64,000 nucleotides of DNA from DATEKX01 sp963726785 (GTDB lineage: Bacteria > Acidobacteriota > Blastocatellia > UBA7656): assembly GCA_963726785.1 (NCBI GenBank), contig CAVSDJ010000008.1, forward strand, positions 1,116,001-1,180,000, in the 5' to 3' direction. The position numbers and the translations under genes were made by a program. The notes under the pieces were generated by a model. That model did no database searches. It had not been told where the DNA came from and worked only from the letters and a program-made list of their open reading frames with translations. This document shows, in pieces, positions 18,107 through 26,604 of the stretch. The number at the start of each line of letters is the position of its first letter. Position 1 is the stretch's first letter.

Positions 18107-19968
18107 ATGGAGTCAACAACGATTCTCAATAATGTTGAAGAGAAGCACATCGAAGAACTAGAGACAGTGACGATCCGCTTCGCTGGCGACTCCGGCGACG
18201 GAATGCAGCTTACGGGCACGCAGTTCACCAATACTACGGCCATTGTAGGCAACGACATTTCGACTCTGCCGGATTTCCCTGCGGAGATTCGTGCGCCTGC
18301 CGGAAGCCTCCCCGGCGTGTCCGGCTTCCAGTTGAACTTTTCCAATCGCGACATCCGCACGCCGGGCGACGAGCCTAACGTGCTGGTCGCGATGAACCCC
18401 GCCGCGCTCAGAGTCAACATAGAAGACCTCGAAGCAGGCGGCATTCTCATCCTTAACACCGATGCTTTCAACGAGAACAATCTCAAGAAAGCAGGCTATA
18501 CGGTAAACCCGCTCGACGACGGAAGCCTTGATGGTTTTCGCGTCTTCAAACTGCCCATCACTACGCTCAATCGCTCTGCGCTGCGCGAAATGAAGCTGCC
18601 GTCGAAAGAGATTGATCGCTGCAAAAACTTCTGGGCGCTCGGATTGATGTACTGGCTCTATGATCGCCCGCTCGACCCGACGCAGCGTTGGATCGAAGCT
18701 AAGTTCAAGCGCAACGCCGATGTGATGACAGCGAATCAGACTGCGCTGAAAGCAGGATTCGCTTATGCCGATGCGGCTGAGATTTTTACGACCCATTACC
18801 GCGTGCGCCGTGCAGCCATCGCTCCGGGCAAGTATCGCAACATCACAGGCAACCAGGCGACCGCGCTCGGATTTGTCGCGGCATCGGTGCTTGCAAATCG
18901 CCCGCTCTTTTATGCGAGCTACCCGATCACGCCTGCCTCAGACATCCTGCACGAGCTTTCCGTCCACAAAAATTTCGGCGTGAAGACGTTTCAGGCCGAA
19001 GACGAAATCGCCGCCATGTGCGCGGCTGTGGGCGCTTCGTTCGCCGGACAACTCGGACTGACAGGCACAAGCGGGCCGGGAGTTGCACTCAAGAGCGAGG
19101 CCATAGGTCTTGCCGTGATGACAGAGCTTCCGGTCGTGATAGTTAATGTGCAGCGCGGAGGGCCGTCAACCGGGCTGCCTACGAAGACCGAGCAGTCCGA
19201 CTTGCTGCAAGCGATGTTCGGCAGAAACGGCGAGTGCCCCGTTGCGATAGTCGCGGCTTCGACTCCGGGCGATTGTTTTCACATGGCCGTCGAAGCGTTT
19301 CGCATAGCAACGCGGCATATGTTGCCGGTTATATATCTTACAGACGGATATTTAGGCAACGGCGCAGGCCATGGAAATTGCCGAAGATGGACGAGCTTCC
19401 GAGGTTTGAAGTTGAATTCGCCAAAGAGCCGGAAGGGTTTCAACCCTACCAGCGCGACCCCGATACGCTGTCAAGACCATGGGCCATACCTGGCACGCCG
19501 GGACTGGAACATCGCATAGGGGGGCTGGAAAAGGCCGACATCACAGGCAACGTCTCTTACGAACCGGAAAACCACATGCACATGGTATTGACGCGCGCTG
19601 AGAAAGTCGCTCGCATAGCCGACGACATACCCGAGCTTGAAGTATTCGGCGACGCGAGCGGGCGATTATTAGTAGTCGGATGGGGTTCGACCTACGGCGC
19701 GATCACTTCTGCTGTCGAAGAGATGCAGCAGCAGGGCAAAAGCGTGTCGAGCATTCACCTGCGCCATTTGAATCCGTTTCCGAAAAATCTCGGAGAGATA
19801 CTCGGGCGCTTTGACCGCGTGCTTGTGCCTGAATTGAACATGGGCCAGCTTTGCATGCTGCTGCGCGCAAAGTTTCTTGTGCCTGCCGTCTCGTACCCGA
19901 AAGTGAAAGGCAAGCCGTTCAAGATCAGCGAGCTTACGGCAAAGCTGAATGAACTGTATGAGGAATAG
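18107..19968 (+). CDS. korA: 2-oxoacid:ferredoxin oxidoreductase subunit alpha, frameshifted
   Basis: With KorB, this subunit oxidatively decarboxylates 2-oxoglutarate (or another 2-oxoacid) to the acyl-CoA and reduces ferredoxin. The N-terminal gamma-type domain (RFAGDSGDGMQLTGTQFTNT) is followed by the alpha domain (YPITPASDILHEL, GTSGPGVALKSEAIGLAVM, NVQRGGPSTGLPTKTEQSDL). At about 19367 one base is missing: the frame reads GCAGGCCATGG where GCA-GAG-CCA-TGG is expected. The continuation, starting WKLPKMDELPRFEVEFAKEP, is intact in the next frame to 19968. Both halves are undamaged and korB is intact, so a sequencing error or very recent mutation is likely. Confidence 0.9.
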
Positions 19969-19980
19969 AATAACGAATAT

Positions 19981-20002
19981 CGAATATCAAATTTGATATT
20001 CG
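19981..20002. repeat. perfect 22-base AT-rich palindrome between korA and korB
   Basis: Two 11-base arms meet without a loop (centre between 19991 and 19992; core ATATCAAATTTGATAT). It lies between the korA stop and the korB ribosome binding site. It could be an operator-like site or a remnant repeat. A second ACGAATATC word sits just to its left. Confidence 0.4.
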
Positions 20003-20017
20003 TTTAAGGAAATTATT

Positions 20018-21067
20018 ATGAGCACAGACGCAAACATACCGACTAACGAAGGCAACTCTCCCGTAAAGCTTACGCGAAAGGATTTCGTTTCAGATCAGGA
20101 AGTCCGATGGTGTCCGGGCTGCGGCGACTACGCGATTCTGGCGCAGGTGCAAAAGGTCATGCCTGAGCTTGGAATCAAGCGCGAAAATACTGTCTTTGTG
20201 TCAGGCATAGGTTGTTCGAGCCGCTTCCCTTATTACATGAACACCTACGGATTTCACACTATTCACGGGCGCGCGCCTGCGATTGCCACGGGCATCAAGG
20301 CCGCGAACCCTGAGCTGTCCGTGTGGGTGATCACGGGCGACGGCGACGCGCTGTCAATCGGCGGCAATCATTTGATTCACGCGATTCGCCGCAACCTCGA
20401 CATCAACATCATACTCTTCAACAATCGAATCTATGGATTGACGAAGGGGCAATATTCGCCTACGTCCGAGTTCGGCAAGAAGACCAAGTCAACTCCGTTC
20501 GGCGTGATAGATTATCCGCTCAATCCTCTATCAATCGCCCTGGCTGCGGAAGCGACTTTCGTCGCCCGCTCGGTTGACACGCACGTGCAGCACCTTCAAG
20601 AGATGGTCGAGCGCGCCATGAGACACCGAGGCATATCGTTCGTAGAGGTATATCAGAATTGCAACATCTTCAATGATGGCGCGTTCGATATGTTCACCGA
20701 CAAGGGCGTAAAGAGCGAGCGCATGATAGAGCTTGAGCACGGCCAGCCGCTCATCTTCGGCAAAGAGCGAAATCGCGGCGTCCGCATGCGCTCTGACATG
20801 CACCTTGAAGTGGTCGAGCTTGGCAACGGGGGAAGCGAGTCCGATCTGATCGTTCACGATGAAAAAGCGCCGGATTCTTATCTTGCATACATGCTGGCGC
20901 GAATGGAGTACCCTGATTACCCTGTGCCTGTCGGCGTCTTCCGCGATGTAGAGAAAGCGACTTACGAAGAGATGCTCGAAAATCAGGTTCGGGCAGCCGT
21001 CGAGAAGATGGGGCCGGGCAATCTCGAAAAGCTCATCAACAGCGGCGATACCTGGGTGATCGAGTAA
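20018..21067 (+). CDS. korB: 2-oxoacid:ferredoxin oxidoreductase subunit beta
   Basis: Thiamine-diphosphate-binding subunit, 349 residues. Visible features are the cysteine motif RWCPGCGDY near residue 30, the ThDP/Mg motif GDGDALSIGGNHLIHAIRRN, and FNNRIYGLTKGQYSPTSE. The long form with a C-terminal extension (VFRDVEKATYEEMLENQ) is usual in Acidobacteria and Bacteroidetes. It is preceded by AAGGAA and sits 49 bases after korA, so the pair is an operon. It belongs to the TCA cycle or to reductive carbon metabolism. Confidence 0.95.
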   Translation: MSTDANIPTNEGNSPVKLTRKDFVSDQEVRWCPGCGDYAILAQVQKVMPELGIKRENTVFVSGIGCSSRFPYYMNTYGFHTIHGRAPAIATGIKAANPELSVWVITGDGDALSIGGNHLIHAIRRNLDINIILFNNRIYGLTKGQYSPTSEFGKKTKSTPFGVIDYPLNPLSIALAAEATFVARSVDTHVQHLQEMVERAMRHRGISFVEVYQNCNIFNDGAFDMFTDKGVKSERMIELEHGQPLIFGKERNRGVRMRSDMHLEVVELGNGGSESDLIVHDEKAPDSYLAYMLARMEYPDYPVPVGVFRDVEKATYEEMLENQVRAAVEKMGPGNLEKLINSGDTWVIE

Positions 21068-21080
21068 GGCAAACAGTACG

Positions 21081-21122
21081 GCGAGCGGGTCAAGGGTGCG
21101 ATGTCCTGTCTTACCCGCTCGC
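21081..21122. terminator. hairpin after korB, copy 2 of the GCGAGCGGGT family
   Basis: Arms GCGAGCGGGT (21081-21090) and ACCCGCTCGC (21113-21122) around a 22-base loop, 14 bases after the korB stop. It shares its arms with the hairpins at 6178 and 43680. Confidence 0.5.
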
Positions 21123-21243
21123 GGCGCTTGTTTGCCTTTTGCATGCTTACATCGTATAGTTCAACCTCAACGAAACGGTTGTAGTCGGATAAGCCCATAT
21201 CAATAACAATTCAGGGTACAGTTATCGCAAGGAGTATCTGCAA

Positions 21244-23550
21244 ATGAAACCTCGTGCTTTATTCTTCCTCACACCGCTATTGATCTGTCTATCACTATTC
21301 ATAGTCAGCGCAGACGACGGGCCACGTGATGTTACGACAAGCACAACTTCGACCGAGATCCGGCAATGGGAGATTACAGGCCCGTGGGGTGGCGATGTTC
21401 GCTCGCTCGTCGTCGCTCCTGACAATTCGGACCTTCTATACGTCGGAACGAGCGACGGGCAGATATTCCGCTCGACTGACAGCGCGAAGACCTGGCGGCG
21501 GCTTAAGCCGGGATTGGAACGGCGCGGGCTGTCGGTTGACAGCCTTGTAATTGACCCGCGCAATAGCCGAATTATGTACGCAGGCGTGTGGGCCATCGCG
21601 CGCGGCGAGGAAAGCGGCGTCTTTAAGAGCGAGGATGGCGGCGAGCATTGGAAATTGCTCTCCGATACTAAAAAGCTTTCCGTGCGGTCGCTTGCAGTAG
21701 CGCCGTCGAATTCAGATTTCCTGATCGCAGGCAGCGCCAACGATGACCCGAAGCTCAACGGCGTGTTTCGCTCGACCGACGCGGGTAAAAACTGGGAGCG
21801 CATCTCGCCCGAAGGCGATAAAGAAATTCGCAACATAGAATCAATCGCAATCAATCCGCGCAATACGAATATCATTTACGTCGGGACATGGCACTTACCC
21901 TGGAAGACGGTTGACGGCGGCGCAAGCTGGAAACAGACCGGCTACAAAGCGAGCGGGATGATAGACGATTCGGACATATTCGGCATCTCGATTGATCCGA
22001 CTAATCCCGACATCGTTCACATGAACGCTTGCAGCGGAATATATCGCTCGAAGGACGGCGGCGACAAGTGGAGCAAGTTTCCCGGCATACCATTCAGCGC
22101 GCGACGCAGTTATGCGCTCCTGCCGCATCCTACGAAACCGAATGTTGTCTTTGCAGGCACGAGCGAAGGGTTGTGGCGCTCGAAGGACGGCGGCAAACGA
22201 TGGATGCTGCTGACATCGAAGAGCGTCGTCATCCGCTCGATAGTCGTCACGCCCGATAAGCCTGACCGAGTGTTGATTGCGACAGACGATTCGGGCGTGA
22301 AGATTTCAGACAACCTCGGCGATGATTTCGCAGAATCAAACAACGGATTCATCCATCGTCACATTCTCGCCATCCTGCCCGATGCAACAGAGCGCGGGCG
22401 CTTGCTTGCGAGCGTATATCACGACGGCACGGCTGGCAGCGTCTTCGTTTCTTCCGACGGCGGCGAATCGTGGCAGTCTTCAGCGCGCGGGCTTGGCGCA
22501 CGCGACGTGTTTGCTTTTTATCAAATGCCGGACAGCCCAAACGTGATTTATGCGGGAACTAATACAGGCGTGTTTCGCTCTAACGACAGCGGCGCAAGCT
22601 GGTCGTTCATAGGCAAGGCAGAAGTCAAACCTGCGAAGCCAGTTAAGAAACCCACGCGAAACACTCGCGGCAGACGCGCAAGCGCATCCGATGTGGTCTT
22701 GTCGCCGAGCGCGGTCGGTCGTTTTGTCAGCGTTCCGGTCTCTATGCGTAGCGCGCCGCAGAGGTCGAAAGCCGCGTCAAAAAAATCCGTCGAGAAGAAA
22801 AAACCAGTACAGGCAAAAAAGAAAAAAGAGAAGCCTGTTATAGAGCCTGCCTTGCCTGTTGGCCCGATGATGATGGAACTGACAAGGCAGGTTGACGACA
22901 TCACAAGTTTCATAGACAGCGAAGGGCGTCGCGGATTGCTCGCGGCGACGATGGACGGATTGTATCGAACGATGGATGAGTCGAAAGGATGGGAAAAGGT
23001 AACGCTCGCGGGCTACGAATTTAATGGGCGCGTATATTCCGTTTCGACTCACAAGGACACGCCCAAGAGAATCTTCGTCGGCACAAAGCAGGGGCTATAC
23101 ATTTCAGATGATGGCGGCGCGACCTGGCAGCACGTTGATCGCGGGCCGAGCGATATGTCCGTTAAAGCGATAGCGCAAGACCCGCGTGACGCGCAGACAG
23201 TTATGCTGGGCACCAATCAATTCATCTTTCGCTCGACCAACAACGGGCGCACGTGGGTTCGCAGAGGCGGCGGGTTGCCGTCAGGCGATTTCACATCGGT
23301 CGTCTTCAATCCTCTCAATCCTGATGAAGTGATGGTAGCCGAATATTCCAAGGGCGGAATCTATCGCTCGACCGACAAAGGCTACTCGTGGGAGCGGCTC
23401 GATTCAATCGGAGGCTCGGAACTTCCCACGAATCGCGTATGGACTATTACATTTGATCCGTTTGCACGAGACCGCGTGTACGCAGGCAGTTTTTCAAGCG
23501 GCGTCTACGTTCTGACATTCCAAAGGGGAGCGAGAAACAGTTCACAGTAG
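21244..23550 (+). CDS. secreted sortilin/BNR-repeat beta-propeller protein
   Basis: A 768-residue exported protein (signal peptide in the first 22 residues). It carries at least eight BNR/Asp-box turns, such as IFRSTDSAKTW, VFKSEDGGEHW, VFRSTDAGKNW, LWRSKDGGKRW, VFRSNDSGASW and IYRSTDKGYSW. These build one or two VPS10/YCF48-like propellers. They are split near residues 460-545 by a Lys/Pro-rich linker (AKPVKKPTRNTRGRR ... SVEKKKPVQAKKKKEKP). No glycosidase residues are recognised. AAGGAG precedes the ATG. Such proteins in Acidobacteria probably bind ligands at the cell surface (inference). Confidence 0.85.
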   Translation: MKPRALFFLTPLLICLSLFIVSADDGPRDVTTSTTSTEIRQWEITGPWGGDVRSLVVAPDNSDLLYVGTSDGQIFRSTDSAKTWRRLKPGLERRGLSVDSLVIDPRNSRIMYAGVWAIARGEESGVFKSEDGGEHWKLLSDTKKLSVRSLAVAPSNSDFLIAGSANDDPKLNGVFRSTDAGKNWERISPEGDKEIRNIESIAINPRNTNIIYVGTWHLPWKTVDGGASWKQTGYKASGMIDDSDIFGISIDPTNPDIVHMNACSGIYRSKDGGDKWSKFPGIPFSARRSYALLPHPTKPNVVFAGTSEGLWRSKDGGKRWMLLTSKSVVIRSIVVTPDKPDRVLIATDDSGVKISDNLGDDFAESNNGFIHRHILAILPDATERGRLLASVYHDGTAGSVFVSSDGGESWQSSARGLGARDVFAFYQMPDSPNVIYAGTNTGVFRSNDSGASWSFIGKAEVKPAKPVKKPTRNTRGRRASASDVVLSPSAVGRFVSVPVSMRSAPQRSKAASKKSVEKKKPVQAKKKKEKPVIEPALPVGPMMMELTRQVDDITSFIDSEGRRGLLAATMDGLYRTMDESKGWEKVTLAGYEFNGRVYSVSTHKDTPKRIFVGTKQGLYISDDGGATWQHVDRGPSDMSVKAIAQDPRDAQTVMLGTNQFIFRSTNNGRTWVRRGGGLPSGDFTSVVFNPLNPDEVMVAEYSKGGIYRSTDKGYSWERLDSIGGSELPTNRVWTITFDPFARDRVYAGSFSSGVYVLTFQRGARNSSQ

Positions 23551-23579
23551 CCAGTGATCGGTGATTTGAGATTTCAAAT

Positions 23580-24740
23580 ATGAAGATACACGAATATCAA
23601 GGCAAACAACTTCTGGCAAAGTATGGTGTGACGGTTCCGCGCGGCGTGGTCGTTACTGACGCAGAGCAGGTTCGCGCAGCCGTCGAGCAATTGGGGCTTC
23701 CCGTAGTGGTGAAGGCGCAGATTCATGCGGGCGGGCGAGGCAAAGGCGGCGGCGTGAAACTTGCGCGCACAGCAGATGAAGCGGTTGAGATTGCGCGAAA
23801 CATGATCGGCATGAAGCTGGTCACTCATCAGACCGGCCCCGAAGGGCGCATAGTGCGAACTCTTTTGATAGAAGAAGGATTGAAGATCAAGCAGGAGTTT
23901 TATCTCGGCATAGTGCTAGACCGTGCGATTTCGCGGCTGGTCTTTATGGCTTCGGCGGCGGGCGGCATGGACATTGAAGAGGTCGCAGCGCACGAGCCTG
24001 AAAAGATTTTGAAAGAAGCGATTGACCCGGCTGTCGGCTTGCAAGCTTTTCAAGCGCGCAAGCTGGCATTCGAGATAGGGCTTCCGAAAGAGACAGTAAA
24101 CAAAGCGGTGAAATTCATGACATCGCTCTATCGCGCTTGCGTTGAGATGGACGCATCGCTTGTAGAGATCAATCCGTTTTTGCTGACGGAAGACGGCGAA
24201 TTATACGCGCTCGACGCGAAGCTGAACTTCGATGACAACGCGATGTTCCGCCACAAGGACTACGCCGAGCTTCGAGATTTGAACGAAGAAGATCCGCTCG
24301 AAATCGAAGCGTCGAAGCACGATTTGAATTACATCAAACTGGACGGCAACATCGGCTGCATGGTGAACGGCGCGGGCCTGGCGATGGCGACAATGGACAT
24401 CATCAAGCTTGCGGGCGGCGAGCCTGCTAACTTTCTGGACGTAGGCGGCGGAGCGTCTCAGGCGCGTGTTGAAAACGCTTTCAACATCTTGTTGTCGGAT
24501 CAGAATGTGAAAGCAGTGTTGATAAACATTTTCGGCGGCATCGTGCGGACAGACATGGTCGCGTCAGGTGTAGTAGCGGCTGCGCGCAACATCGGCGTGA
24601 AAGTGCCTGTAGTCGTCAGACTGGAAGGAACGAACGTCGAAAAAGGGCGCGAAGTGATCGAACAATCCGGCTTGGGATTTGTCACCGCGTCAGGCATGAA
24701 AGACGCGGCAGAAAAAGTCGTCGCGCTCGCTCGCGGGTAA
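23580..24740 (+). CDS. sucC: succinyl-CoA synthetase (ADP-forming) subunit beta
   Basis: It forms succinate and ATP from succinyl-CoA, ADP and phosphate together with SucD. The 386-residue protein has the ATP-grasp start (MKIHEYQGKQLLAKYGVTVP), the lysine loop VVKAQIHAGGRGKGGGVKLA and the C-terminal ligase domain (GCMVNGAGLAMATMDIIKLA, NIFGGIVRTDMVASGV). It is complete. No sucD follows, because the next gene is convergent, so the alpha subunit lies elsewhere. Proximity to korAB, which yields succinyl-CoA, makes metabolic sense. Confidence 0.96.
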   Translation: MKIHEYQGKQLLAKYGVTVPRGVVVTDAEQVRAAVEQLGLPVVVKAQIHAGGRGKGGGVKLARTADEAVEIARNMIGMKLVTHQTGPEGRIVRTLLIEEGLKIKQEFYLGIVLDRAISRLVFMASAAGGMDIEEVAAHEPEKILKEAIDPAVGLQAFQARKLAFEIGLPKETVNKAVKFMTSLYRACVEMDASLVEINPFLLTEDGELYALDAKLNFDDNAMFRHKDYAELRDLNEEDPLEIEASKHDLNYIKLDGNIGCMVNGAGLAMATMDIIKLAGGEPANFLDVGGGASQARVENAFNILLSDQNVKAVLINIFGGIVRTDMVASGVVAAARNIGVKVPVVVRLEGTNVEKGREVIEQSGLGFVTASGMKDAAEKVVALARG

Positions 24741-24759
24741 TGCGGCGGCCAGGCAGAAG

Positions 24760-25752
24760 CTACCGGTTAAAATTGAAAGTTATTGTGCCTATGACTTTCA
24801 CAGGCACACCGCTGAGTTTGGTAGGCGTGAATTTCCATTTGCGAGCAGCGTCAACCGCGGCTTTCTTCAAATCTTCAGCGACCCCTCTGGCCTGATCTTC
24901 CGTGACGTTTCTCGGCCTGTGAAAGTTCCCCTTCAAATATCTGGAGTTTATCACGTTGCCCTGTTCGTCAACGACCACCTCTACAGTGACAGTTCCATAT
25001 ACTCGCAGGTCTTTGGCAAACAGGGGATAACTGGGCGCTACGCGCTTGATGGCCTGGCCTTGAATCACTCCCCCTAATTGACGCGCGCCTTCGGGCGAGA
25101 AAGAATCGTCCGATTTATTTTCGCCTATCTCCCTGTTTTCTATAAACGCGCGCAGCCTGTCACCGCCCAAAGCGGTAAAGTTTTGTTCCGTATCCGATAG
25201 CGAAGGCGCTATTCCGATAAACTCTCCGTTCATATTGAACACAAGGCTTCCGAGCGAGCCGGGCGGCAAAGCGACGTTCACCTGAATGTTCTGCCAGAAT
25301 GCAGCCTGCTGAACATTTTTTACGATTCCTTCGGCAAGAACCATCCCGGCTTGCTCATTGAGCGCGGCTACTATTACTCGCTCTCCGATGGCAGGAGTGA
25401 CACTGCCAATTCGTGCCGCCTTCGCCCCATCTTCAGGAGGAGCGATTGAGATAAGTGCGGAAAAAGATTCGCTGCTTTTGGCAACCACTTTGCCGAAAGA
25501 ATAAGTTTTTCCGCCATAGCCTTTCATTTCGATGCGGCTGACATCTTCGACCAGTTGAAGGTGAGCGATTGCCTTCCCTTCTCTGCTTATAAACACGCCT
25601 ACTCCGTAAACAACTTTGCCTGTTTTGTCCGAAGCGGTGATAGAAATCAGCGAAGGCTCGATTTGCTTTATGGCCGACTGCGATGAATTCTGCGCATAAG
25701 CGCCTGACAACGCAGCGAACATGAGAACCATAATCCCACAGATGTGATTCAT
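24760..25752 (-). CDS. trypsin-like (probably inactive) domain with TonB C-terminal domain
   Basis: A 330-residue exported protein. A signal peptide is followed by an S1C-like fold (VYGVGVFISREGKAIAHLQL) and, at 255-330, a TonB C-terminal domain (YGTVTVEVVVDEQGNVINSR, AARKWKFTPTKLSGVPVKV). The catalytic Ser motif GNSGGP is replaced by PGSLGSLVFNMNGEFIGI, so peptidase activity is doubtful. TonB C-domains in this phylum are often attached to such sensor or binding domains and need not serve siderophore import. The gene is convergent with sucC. Confidence 0.78.
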   Translation of the reverse strand: MNHICGIMVLMFAALSGAYAQNSSQSAIKQIEPSLISITASDKTGKVVYGVGVFISREGKAIAHLQLVEDVSRIEMKGYGGKTYSFGKVVAKSSESFSALISIAPPEDGAKAARIGSVTPAIGERVIVAALNEQAGMVLAEGIVKNVQQAAFWQNIQVNVALPPGSLGSLVFNMNGEFIGIAPSLSDTEQNFTALGGDRLRAFIENREIGENKSDDSFSPEGARQLGGVIQGQAIKRVAPSYPLFAKDLRVYGTVTVEVVVDEQGNVINSRYLKGNFHRPRNVTEDQARGVAEDLKKAAVDAARKWKFTPTKLSGVPVKVIGTITFNFNR

Positions 25753-25874
25753 CAGTACCTCAACTCAGTTTCGTATTAACGAGGTTAAGAAATGTTTGTA
25801 TCAGCACATTCGCGCCGCTGGCAAGGTCTTCGAGAACGGATTATGTGTCTTCGGCGAGCCGATTAATTCATCTG

Positions 25875-26564
25875 TCAGGCGATGGCAAGATCAACGCCCT
25901 GCGCAAGCGATAACGAGTTTGCATATTCGATATGTAACACAGGCCTTGAAGCGTTTGCTCGTGTTTTCGAGGAAGAATGAATAAGCAGCGGTCTCATGAC
26001 TAAAACCCCGCCCTTCCCAATATTGCATTCGATAAATCCATGCTTCTTGACTGTTTCGGCTATGGCATGATCTGTCAACACTCCGAGAGTGTGAGAATGC
26101 GGCACGACTCGAAGAGGGCCGTTTTTGTTTGTACATGAGTCGAGGTGGATTCTGAGAGCGACTACGTGTGACAACGCCCACGCGGGCGCATGCGCGTAAG
26201 CAATACCTTCTTTTTCTGACCATGGCCCCCAATCGTGCGCGTCGAATTTATCTTTTAATGGCAACGCGGTGTCTTGATGCCAGACCACGAGCCAGTTGGC
26301 GCGGCCTGATTTCTCGAACAGCGTTGCTCGGAACGGAAAGGCTTGCGAGCCGAGTTCCTGTTGCGCAATGTCGAGCAAGCGCGGATCACTGGCAAGGCTG
26401 GCCACCTGCGGGACGGCCATAAGATGCCTAGCCCCTGCGCGCCCTCGTTTCACTTTCGGGCTGGAAAGCGATTCGAGAAGACTGTCGCATTCTTCAGGAG
26501 ATAAAACATCTTCAACAATGCGAAAGCCTTGTTCAGCAACAGCATGGTGTGTAGCGGTTGTCAT
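25875..26564 (-). CDS. phytanoyl-CoA dioxygenase family protein
   Basis: A 229-residue Fe(II)/2-oxoglutarate oxygenase. Iron ligands are H and D in VVWHQDTALPL and the distal H in VLVMRPLLIHSSSK. The 2-oxoglutarate-binding Arg is in SRPVLHIEYA. The substrate is unknown; PhyH homologues hydroxylate lipids, amino acids or small metabolites. GGTGG lies before the ATG. Between this gene and the NLR-like gene is a diverged copy of the amidohydrolase 3' end, which suggests that the amidohydrolase and this gene were once direct neighbours about 20 bases apart. Confidence 0.88.
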   Translation of the reverse strand: MTTATHHAVAEQGFRIVEDVLSPEECDSLLESLSSPKVKRGRAGARHLMAVPQVASLASDPRLLDIAQQELGSQAFPFRATLFEKSGRANWLVVWHQDTALPLKDKFDAHDWGPWSEKEGIAYAHAPAWALSHVVALRIHLDSCTNKNGPLRVVPHSHTLGVLTDHAIAETVKKHGFIECNIGKGGVLVMRPLLIHSSSKTRANASRPVLHIEYANSLSLAQGVDLAIA

Positions 26565-26578
26565 TTATCTAACCACCG

Positions 26579-26604
26579 GACTATCAAGTCAGCTTCGTAG
26601 CATC
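26579..26604. repeat. second copy of the amidohydrolase 3' end (direct repeat, right-hand partner at 30024)
   Basis: Read on the minus strand it encodes V-D-A-T-K-L-T-stop. The amidohydrolase at 30029 ends L-D-A-T-K-L-T-stop. The two 26-base segments match at 23 positions and the differences are synonymous (GCT/GCA, CTG/TTA). The NLR-like gene stops exactly at the edge of this copy. Confidence 0.8.
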
